Positions 1-4,386 of a DNA stretch of 5,456 bases are shown here, one piece after another. Within the stretch, counting starts at the first letter, position 1. Each line of letters starts with the position of its first letter. A program made the position numbers and the translations under genes. The notes beneath the pieces were generated by a model that ran no database searches, was not told the origin of the DNA, and saw nothing but the letters and a program-made list of their open reading frames with translations. Origin of the DNA: CBDUQP01 sp965369385 (lineage in GTDB: Bacteria > Planctomycetota > Phycisphaerae > SM23-33); the NCBI GenBank assembly GCA_965369385.1, contig CBDUQP010000180.1, positions 1 through 5,456 on the forward strand. Reading direction: 5' to 3'.

Positions 1-1
1 G

Positions 2-367
2 ATCACCAACTTCGGTGTGTTTGTGGAACTCGAAGATGGCCTGGAAGGCCTGCTGCACGTTTCGGAACTGGCAGACCACAAGGTCGAGAATCCACAGGAT
101 ATGGTCAAGATCGCGCAGGAACTGGAAGTCAAGATCCTCAGGGTCGATGGCGAAGATCGCAAGATCGGCCTGAGTCTCAAGCGTGCCCAGTGGGCCGCTG
201 AAGATGACGGGTCCGGTGGCGAAGATGGCGATGGTCCTGTGAAACGTCGTGGCGGACTGGCGGGCGAAGGTGGCTTGCTGGGCAAGGTCGGCGAGAACAT
301 CATTCGCACTGTGCGAGAAGAAGAGGAAGCAGCAAAGAAAGACGAAGGCGAAGCCACCGAAGAGTAG
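2..367 (+). CDS. rpsA: Ribosomal protein S1, C-terminal part (partial at the window start)
   Basis: The gene is cut by the left window edge and enters in the frame starting at base 2; 121 residues and a TAG stop are visible. Residues 1-62 are most of one S1 RNA-binding (OB-fold) repeat: ITNFGVFVELEDGLEGLLHV is the usual S1 strand pattern, followed by SEL, and KIGLSLKRAQ ends the domain. S1 proteins bind mRNA on the 30S subunit and help place it for initiation. After the domain comes a tail of about 59 residues: an acidic glycine-rich stretch (66-79), a basic KRRGG patch (81-85), a possible amphipathic helix (GLLGKVGENIIRTVREEEEA, 91-110) and an acidic end. Such a tail fits bacterial S1 but is not diagnostic. 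Another multi-S1-repeat RNA-binding protein is possible because upstream repeats are out of view. The reading frame and S1 fold are sure; the exact name is likely. A strong terminator lies 39 bases after the stop. Confidence 0.8.
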   Translation: MTNFGVFVELEDGLEGLLHVSELADHKVENPQDMVKIAQELEVKILRVDGEDRKIGLSLKRAQWAAEDDGSGGEDGDGPVKRRGGLAGEGGLLGKVGENIIRTVREEEEAAKKDEGEATEE

Positions 368-406
368 TATCGGCTAGCCAATGAGTATTGTTACGCAAGT
401 CGTAGC

Positions 407-440
407 AGAAAGCCCGGTCATTGCTGGCCGGGCTTTCTTT
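407..440 (+). terminator. Intrinsic terminator of the S1 gene
   Basis: A perfect 11-bp inverted repeat (AGAAAGCCCGG at 407-417, CCGGGCTTTCT at 428-438) has a 10-base loop. The stem is GC-rich at the loop end, and the descending arm finishes in a T-rich stretch (CTTTCTTT, 433-440). The near-symmetric A-rich and T-rich ends could also serve the opposite strand. It separates the S1 gene from the sigma-factor gene, so the latter needs its own promoter or read-through. Confidence 0.85.
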
Positions 441-540
441 GCGCCCTGATAGCCTGTTTGCGACAAAACTTAACCCCAGTCTGCTCCCCGCCGTATTCAA
501 GTGCTTCACCCTAAGCGCCGACATCACTATTGGAGACATG

Positions 541-567
541 ATGTTCATAGGTTTCACTTGGAGGTGA
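541..567 (+). CDS. Possible 8-codon leader ORF before the sigma-factor gene
   Basis: ATG at 541 (or the adjacent in-frame ATG at 538) opens a tiny frame, MFIGFTWR, ending at TGA 565-567. It has its own GGAG at 532-535, five bases before ATG 541. Its last two codons and stop lie inside GGAGGTGA (560-567), the Shine-Dalgarno sequence of the sigma gene at 571, so ribosomes finishing the leader would sit on that site. This arrangement could couple or limit sigma translation. It may also be chance, since such short frames are common. No attenuator-type codon run is visible. Confidence 0.25.
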   Translation: MFIGFTWR

Positions 568-570
568 ACG

Positions 571-1398
571 ATGGCGCAAGCGATTTCGAAGTCCGGACTT
601 GGATGGTATCTTGACAGGATCAAGTCTACGGAACTTCTTACGGAACAAGAAGAAAAGCAGCTCTCGCGGAGAATACGCGAGCACTCTGATGTGATGGCCA
701 GGGAGCAGATGATTGCCGCCAATTTGCGTCTGGTGGTCAATATCGCCAAGGATTACTCGAATCCAGGAATGACGCTGGGCGATCTGGTTGCCGAGGGCAA
801 TTTGGGGCTGCTGCGCGCGGTTGAAGAGTTCGATCCCGATGCAGGCGTGCGATTCAGTACTTATGCTGTTTGGTGGATCAAGCAGGCTATCAAGCGTGCC
901 ATGATAAACTCCGGGCAGCCCATTCACATACCGGCCTACCTCGTTAAGCTTATAAACAAATGGCGAAGGAAAGCTTCTGAGCTTTCGGTTGTGCTGCACA
1001 GACCGCCGACAGCAGATGAAATGTCCACGGCACTCGGAATAACCAAGAAGAAGGCTGATATCATCCAGGAAGGCCTGAAGGCCGTCAGTGCCCCCAGCCA
1101 GATAGGCAGCGACGAGACCAAAGCCATCGGCGAGATGATTGCGGCCGACGTGACCAGCAATCCGGAACACGCATTCCTGCAAGCAGGCCTGTCGCCAATG
1201 ATCTGCAAGTTGCTCCACCATCTGGACGAGCGCGAGCAGAAGATCATAACGCTCAGATACAATCTGGACGGTCACGAAGGCGAGCCTCGCACGTTCAAGG
1301 AAATAGGCAAAGAGATCGGCCTGACCAGAGAGCGGGTTAGGCAGTTGGAGAAGAAAGCACTTGCCACCCTCAAGACCCTTACAGAAGAAGTGATATAG
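571..1398 (+). CDS. RNA polymerase sigma-70 factor, RpoD-like group 2
   Basis: The 275-residue protein has the primary-sigma layout without region 1.1. Region 1.2 spans about 10-42 (GWYLDRIKSTELLTEQEEKQ). Region 2 spans about 45-114, with the core-binding NLRLVVNIAKDY (51-62), DLVAEGNLGL (71-80) and the -10 recognition and melting helix FSTYAVWWIKQAIKRAM (95-111). Region 3 begins near PIHIPAYL (117-124). Region 4 spans about 210-270 and ends in the -35-binding helix-turn-helix TFKEIGKEIGLTRERVRQLE (241-260). It should direct core RNA polymerase to TTGACA/TATAAT-like promoters. At 275 residues it is shorter than a housekeeping RpoD, so I read it as a group 2 paralogue, as planctomycetes often have several, rather than the essential sigma. 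ATG 571 is supported by GGAGGTGA at 560-567, with six bases between GGAGG and the start. An in-frame stop at 565-567 rules out a longer N terminus. No convincing promoter was seen in 441-570. Confidence 0.93.
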   Translation: MAQAISKSGLGWYLDRIKSTELLTEQEEKQLSRRIREHSDVMAREQMIAANLRLVVNIAKDYSNPGMTLGDLVAEGNLGLLRAVEEFDPDAGVRFSTYAVWWIKQAIKRAMINSGQPIHIPAYLVKLINKWRRKASELSVVLHRPPTADEMSTALGITKKKADIIQEGLKAVSAPSQIGSDETKAIGEMIAADVTSNPEHAFLQAGLSPMICKLLHHLDEREQKIITLRYNLDGHEGEPRTFKEIGKEIGLTRERVRQLEKKALATLKTLTEEVI

Positions 1399-1453
1399 AT
1401 CGCTTTGTCTTTCGCCAAGTGCAGAGCGGAGTGAATTGATCGTATAATGTTGC

Positions 1454-1481
1454 TTGACGCGAAAGTGCCGAGGCGTAGAAT
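1454..1481 (+). promoter_or_regulatory. Candidate sigma-70 promoter for the zinc-ribbon gene
   Basis: TTGACG (1454-1459), a 16-base spacer and TAGAAT (1476-1481) match the -35 and -10 consensus at five of six positions each. Transcription would start near 1488, giving a 5' leader of about 108 bases before the ATG at 1596. The spacer is one base shorter than ideal. A nearby TATAAT at 1443-1448 has no usable -35. Confidence 0.5.
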
Positions 1482-1595
1482 CTGTGGTTGCAGGTCTTTC
1501 GGTTTTACAGGTTTACGTGTTGGCGGCCATGCTTGGGGCTGGTGATGGCTCGGCTGCGACAATCAGTGAGCCTGTGTGGTCCAGCAGGAGAACAC

Positions 1596-1907
1596 ATGTC
1601 TATACAGGTGATTTGCGAGTGCGGCAAATCCTATAAGCTCAAGGACGAAACCGCTGGCAAGAAGGTGCGATGCCCCAACTGCCAGGCCGTTATCAGGGTG
1701 CCCGCCGATATGGGGTCAGCGGCCGACACATCGGCCAATATGCCAGATCCGTTGCCCAGCCAGGAGCCTGCCAAGGCGTCCCGGCCGGAGTCAGGTATCC
1801 AGTGTCCTTCTTGTCAGGCCCCCCTGGATGAGAACGCGGTGATATGCGTTCAGTGCGGGTTGGATCTTCGCACGGGCAAGAAGCTGACGACCGATATGGA
1901 TGAATAG
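1596..1907 (+). CDS. Small double zinc-ribbon protein of unknown function
   Basis: The 103-residue protein consists of two zinc-ribbon knuckle pairs joined by a proline- and alanine-rich linker (about 36-66). The first uses C7-x-C9 and C26-x2-C29 (CECGKSYKLKD...VRCPNC); the second uses C70-x2-C73 and C84-x2-C87, followed by GLDLRTGKKL. Each probably binds one zinc ion. Similar N-terminal ribbons with the AGKKVRCPNC wording are frequent in planctomycete proteins, where they usually precede membrane or other domains. Here the protein stops soon after the second ribbon, with no membrane segment or signal peptide, so it is probably cytoplasmic. The start is chosen at ATG 1596 because AGGAG (1586-1590) lies five bases upstream. 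The frame is open further back to about 1488, but that stretch reads as unconvincing protein and overlaps the expected transcription start. DNA, RNA or protein binding are all possible; no specific function is claimed. Confidence 0.8.
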   Translation: MSIQVICECGKSYKLKDETAGKKVRCPNCQAVIRVPADMGSAADTSANMPDPLPSQEPAKASRPESGIQCPSCQAPLDENAVICVQCGLDLRTGKKLTTDMDE

Positions 1908-1930
1908 CACGTCTATTGTGCGTGGGGGCC

Positions 1931-1958
1931 ATCTCTCTCGCGTTGCGGCCGCAGAGAT
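1931..1958 (+). terminator. Weak possible terminator after the zinc-ribbon gene
   Basis: ATCTCT (1931-1936) can pair with AGAGAT (1953-1958), and GCG (1940-1942) with CGC (1950-1952), leaving a three-base bulge on one side. Only a loose T-rich stretch (TGTTGTTATCT) follows. The position, 24 bases after the stop codon, suits a terminator, but the stem is imperfect. Confidence 0.25.
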
Positions 1959-2081
1959 GTTGTTATCTGTGAAAAGCACTTTCACCTTCTGGGCGGCGCG
2001 GGTATCATCCTGCTGTTGTGCAGGTTTCAGGAAATCTGCATGGAGTTGCTGAGCTTGCGATGTCGGCTGGGTTCGCTGGTC

Positions 2082-2127
2082 GGTTTCGCTGGCCGAATTC
2101 GCCGATTCCGCTGATTTCGCCGGCCGA
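2082..2127 (+). repeat. Degenerate direct repeat upstream of apt
   Basis: GGTTTCGCTGGCCGA (2082-2096) recurs as GATTTCGCCGGCCGA (2113-2127), with 13 of 15 bases identical at a 31-base offset. It sits in a wider pyrimidine-rich stretch (about 2071-2140) in which TTCGC/TTCCG/GCCG words recur at irregular 8-13 base steps. The rest of the 1908-2168 gap shows no recognised RNA or gene. The stretch may lie in the apt leader; no function is evident. Confidence 0.4.
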
Positions 2128-2168
2128 TTCTGCCGCTTTCGTCGAAAAACCCCGGATAAGGACATATT

Positions 2169-2690
2169 ATGGATCTTCATGAATACATTCGTGACGTGCC
2201 GGATTTCCCCAAGAAGGGAATCATCTTCAAGGATATATCCCCGCTGCTTGCTAACATAGACGCCCTTCGCGAGACGGTCGACCAGCTCATCGCCCCCTAC
2301 AAGGATAAGGGCATCGAGATTGTCACCGGCGTGGAGAGTCGCGGCTTCATCTTCGGGACCGTGGTTGCCGACAAGCTGGGGGCAGGTTTTGTGCCCATCC
2401 GCAAGCCCAACAAGCTGCCGGCCGAGACCATTAGTGAGACTTACGATCTGGAATACGGTAGCGATACGGTAGAAATCCACGTCGATGCAATCAAGCCAGG
2501 CCAGAAGGTGCTAATGGTTGACGATCTGATTGCCACCGGCGGAACGATGGCCGCTGCGTGCAAACTCGTCGAACGTCTGGGCGGCGATATTGTGGCTGCC
2601 ACGTTCGTTGTAGAATTGTGCTTCCTGCCGGGCAGAGAGAAGCTCGGCAAGTGGGAAGTGCATTCCCTTATCCAGGTGGACGGCGAGTAA
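2169..2690 (+). CDS. apt: Adenine phosphoribosyltransferase
   Basis: The 173-residue enzyme should convert adenine and PRPP to AMP and pyrophosphate in the cytoplasm (purine salvage). The length is the usual one for Apt. Diagnostic parts are the N-terminal DVPDFPKKGIIFKDISPLL (9-27), the GVESRGFIFG loop (54-63), FVPIRKPNKLP (74-84), which carries the flexible-loop lead-in, and the PRPP-binding motif VLMVDDLIATGGT (114-126) with its paired acidic residues D118-D119. ATG 2169 is preceded by AAGGA (2158-2162) at six bases. The next gene begins 16 bases after the TAA stop, so the two are probably co-transcribed. No clear promoter was found just upstream; transcription may come from the zinc-ribbon promoter or from an unrecognised site in the 1908-2168 gap. 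The identification is secure. Confidence 0.97.
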   Translation: MDLHEYIRDVPDFPKKGIIFKDISPLLANIDALRETVDQLIAPYKDKGIEIVTGVESRGFIFGTVVADKLGAGFVPIRKPNKLPAETISETYDLEYGSDTVEIHVDAIKPGQKVLMVDDLIATGGTMAAACKLVERLGGDIVAATFVVELCFLPGREKLGKWEVHSLIQVDGE

Positions 2691-2706
2691 ATACGGAGTC
2701 AGTCAG

Positions 2707-3369
2707 ATGTCATTGAGTTACGAAATTGTGCGGGCAACCGAGATGCCCGAACTGTGCGGATGTGCGGGCTGCGGGCCGTGGTCCACCGCCAACGCTCTGG
2801 AAATATCCAACTTCCCCTGGTACCAAAGCGGCGACAAGCAAGCTACCACCGTGAGAATGCTCTATGACGATAATGCCCTGTATGTGCAGTTCCTCTGCGA
2901 AGACAAGCACATAGACGCCAAGTCGCGCGAGCTTAATGGGATGGTCTGCCAGGATAGCTGCGTGGAATTCTTCGCCATGACAAATCCGTCTATCAATGGC
3001 GATTACTTCAATCTGGAAATCAACTGCTGCGGCCGCGTTCACCTGGGGCTGGGCGAAGGGCGACCCGACCGGACGTTGGCCCCCCAGGCGATTGTGGATT
3101 GCTTGCAGATAGTGACTTCCGTTGAGTCCGCCACCAAGGATGCCTCGGCGGACGATGACGGCTGGTGGGTTGCTGCGGCGATACCGTTTGACGTGCTCAG
3201 CGACTATACGGGGCATCCGGTAGCCCCGGGCGCCGGTAGCCAGTGGCGGGCGAACTGTTTCCGATGCGGCGGCCAGGTGGACGATCAGTATGGTGTATGG
3301 AGCCCGGTCCAGTGGGATCATCCTGACTATCACCGCCCGGAATTCTTCTCGCTGCTACGCTTCGCATAG
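2707..3369 (+). CDS. Carbohydrate-binding family 9-like protein
   Basis: The 220-residue protein resembles the stand-alone CBM9-like (DOMON-type beta-sandwich) family. Visible family-type blocks are TTVRMLYDDNALYVQFLCED (47-66), VCQDSCVEFF (80-89), YFNLEINCCGRVHLGLG (100-116), WWVAAAIPFDVL (153-164), WRANCFRCG (180-188) and the C-terminal WSPVQWDHPDYHRPEFFSLL (198-217). Relatives of this type are often annotated as sugar-binding, but the ligand is unknown. There is no signal peptide or lipobox, so it appears cytoplasmic. It has 11 cysteines, including a CxCxxC cluster at C17, C19 and C22. ATG 2707 has GGAG (2695-2698) eight bases upstream. It follows apt by 16 bases and precedes a small membrane protein by 21 bases, which suggests an operon. 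The family call is from remembered motif wording; the biochemical role is unproven. Confidence 0.75.
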   Translation: MSLSYEIVRATEMPELCGCAGCGPWSTANALEISNFPWYQSGDKQATTVRMLYDDNALYVQFLCEDKHIDAKSRELNGMVCQDSCVEFFAMTNPSINGDYFNLEINCCGRVHLGLGEGRPDRTLAPQAIVDCLQIVTSVESATKDASADDDGWWVAAAIPFDVLSDYTGHPVAPGAGSQWRANCFRCGGQVDDQYGVWSPVQWDHPDYHRPEFFSLLRFA

Positions 3370-3390
3370 CTGTCACGCCCGGAACGGATC

Positions 3391-3570
3391 ATGCTGAAGA
3401 AATACCTGCCGCTGATAATCATAGATCTGCTGGTCGTGGTTGGGATCGCGGTCTATGTTTTCATCGACACGACTTCCGGCGCGAGCCGCTTGCGTCACAC
3501 GTATTTGGGCGATGGTGAAACCGTCAAGGCGAGAATCGCTGCGATCTCTGCGAACTCATCGGCTTACTAA
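3391..3570 (+). CDS. Probable small single-span membrane protein (59 aa)
   Basis: ATG 3391 opens a 59-residue frame ending at TAA 3568-3570. It begins MLKKYLPL, followed by a long hydrophobic run at about 5-24 (rich in I, L and V, one D12), then a polar tail with SRLRHTYLGDGETVKARIAA (32-51). The two lysines before the span predict the N terminus inside and the tail in the periplasm. It lies 21 bases after the CBM9-like gene on the same strand, in codon usage like its neighbours (CTG, GTC, ATC). The ribosome site is weak: GGA at 3381-3383, eight to ten bases upstream of the ATG. It lacks a lipobox cysteine, so it is not a lipoprotein. I do not recognise a family. It could be a real orphan small protein, a degenerate remnant or a chance frame; the signal-anchor pattern favours a real one. 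Confidence 0.55.
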   Translation: MLKKYLPLIIIDLLVVVGIAVYVFIDTTSGASRLRHTYLGDGETVKARIAAISANSSAY

Positions 3571-3604
3571 TCTGTTCTTCACGCATGATTTATCGAAAAA
3601 GCAC

Positions 3605-3633
3605 TTGATCACGTCAGGCTTGCTGCGTATAAA
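3605..3633 (+). promoter_or_regulatory. Sigma-70 promoter of the TetR-efflux operon
   Basis: TTGATC (3605-3610) and TATAAA (3628-3633) are separated by exactly 17 bases, in a locally AT-rich stretch. The start of transcription would fall near 3640, giving a leader of about 66 bases before the TetR start. A weaker second pair, TTGAAA (3646-3651)-N17-TATTGG (3669-3674), is also present; its -35 box lies over the operator. Confidence 0.65.
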
Positions 3634-3649
3634 TCAAATGAGCATTTGA
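3634..3649 (+). promoter_or_regulatory. Palindromic operator, probably for the adjacent TetR-family repressor
   Basis: TCAAATG-AG-CATTTGA is a perfect 7-bp inverted repeat with a two-base centre. It begins at the base after the -10 box and is centred on the predicted transcription start, so a bound dimer would block initiation. Its size and symmetry suit a TetR-family dimer. A smaller palindrome of the same 2-base-centre type, CAATA-TC-TATTG, lies at 3662-3673. No second copy of the main site was seen in the window. Confidence 0.65.
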
Positions 3650-3695
3650 AATAAATATTTGCAATATCTATTGGACTTGCTCGTTGTTTCCATCT

Positions 3696-3699
3696 GGAG
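3696..3699 (+). promoter_or_regulatory. Shine-Dalgarno site that decides the TetR start
   Basis: GGAG here touches the in-frame ATG at 3700, too close for initiation, but lies six bases before the in-frame GTG at 3706. It therefore favours GTG 3706 as the real start. Confidence 0.6.
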
Positions 3700-3705
3700 A
3701 TGCTT

Positions 3706-4386
3706 GTGGCCAAGATAGAAGATAATACGTGTTCCACTTGTGAGCGACTTCTGGATAGTGCTTGCGAGGTGTTCGCCGCGAAGGGATATCGCGATGCGAC
3801 TGTCGCCGAGATATGTCAGGCGGCGGATGCGAACATCGCGGCCGTCAACTACCACTTCGGCGGCAAGGAGCGGCTGTACGCTGAGGCATGGCGGCTGGCG
3901 TTTCAGCGATCTGTTGAAGCCCATCCTGTAGATGGCGGCGTCAGCGATGACGCGCCTGTAAACCAACGCCTTCGCGGGCGAATTATGGCGATCATGCAGA
4001 GGATTATTGATCCCGCCTGCCATGACTTCGCCATCATCCACAGGGAACTGGCAAGCCCAACCGGCTTGCTGGCCGAAGTAATGCGTGAGTCCATCGGGCC
4101 GCTCCAGCAGTGCATGGCTGAGCTGGTCAGAGAGTTGCTTGGTGACGATGCCACAGACAGGCAGGTTAATCTGTGCAAGACAAGTATTATTGCCCAGTGT
4201 TTTCACATGATGCTTCACAAGCGTCATACACAGGCTATCGGTTCCGGGCCGGGCTGCAACTGTGAGGAGCAGCCTGATATGAGCATCGAGGAAATTGCAG
4301 ACCATATCACGCAGTTCAGCCTTGCAGGCATTGCCGATATGCGTCAGAGCGATGACACATTCGAGGAGACGTCCAATGAAGGTTGA
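3706..4386 (+). CDS. TetR/AcrR-family repressor with CerR-type C-terminal domain
   Basis: From GTG 3706 the protein has 226 residues, normal for TetR regulators (228 if ATG 3700 is used). The N-terminal DNA-binding domain covers about 12-60, with the helix-turn-helix ATVAEICQAADANIAAVNYH (31-50) followed by FGGKERLY (51-58), the standard TetR signature. The C-terminal part, including FAIIHRELASPTGLL (108-122) and IEEIADHITQFSLAGI (194-209), resembles the CerR/CecR-like (DUF1956) ligand-binding domain known from regulators of export genes. It has ten cysteines, with CxxC at C9/C12 and CxC at C184/C186. The gene lies directly behind a promoter with a palindromic operator, so negative autoregulation is likely. 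Its end overlaps the next gene by 11 bases, tying it to an outer-membrane efflux protein. The inducer is unknown, but the context suggests a toxic compound expelled by the pump. The family is sure; the CerR subtype is probable. Confidence 0.92.
   Translation: MAKIEDNTCSTCERLLDSACEVFAAKGYRDATVAEICQAADANIAAVNYHFGGKERLYAEAWRLAFQRSVEAHPVDGGVSDDAPVNQRLRGRIMAIMQRIIDPACHDFAIIHRELASPTGLLAEVMRESIGPLQQCMAELVRELLGDDATDRQVNLCKTSIIAQCFHMMLHKRHTQAIGSGPGCNCEEQPDMSIEEIADHITQFSLAGIADMRQSDDTFEETSNEG

Noticed and set aside
506..532. TTCACC-N17-TATTGG-like pair before the sigma gene as a promoter
   Set aside because: The -10 matches only three of six positions; not better than chance.
1401..1428. Stem of CGCTTTG (1401-1407) with CAGAGCG (1422-1428) after the sigma stop as a terminator
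   Set aside because: Seven pairs including one G-U, a 14-base loop and no following T tract; too weak to call.
1443..1448. Perfect TATAAT hexamer after the sigma gene
   Set aside because: The hexamer 17 bases upstream (TGCAGA) does not resemble a -35 box. The TTGACG-N16-TAGAAT pair just downstream is a better promoter candidate.
1957..2046. Short ATG frame of about 29 codons in the gap before apt
   Set aside because: No ribosome site, unlikely composition with clustered cysteines and serines, and no relation to neighbours.
2142..2170. TCGAAA-N17-TATTAT as an apt promoter
   Set aside because: The -10 would overlap the apt ATG, so transcription would begin inside the gene, and the well-spaced AAGGA site at 2158-2162 would be left out of the mRNA.
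1791..2480. Long minus-strand open frame covering the zinc-ribbon end, the gap and half of apt
   Set aside because: It is antisense to two well-supported genes and its translation matches no family I recognise; it reads as a shadow of GC-rich coding DNA. The same holds for minus-strand frames across the sigma, CBM9-like, TetR and efflux genes.
3440..3649. Plus-strand 69-codon frame running through 3440-3649
   Set aside because: It overlaps the better-supported small membrane protein in another frame, crosses the operon promoter and operator, and has no ribosome site.
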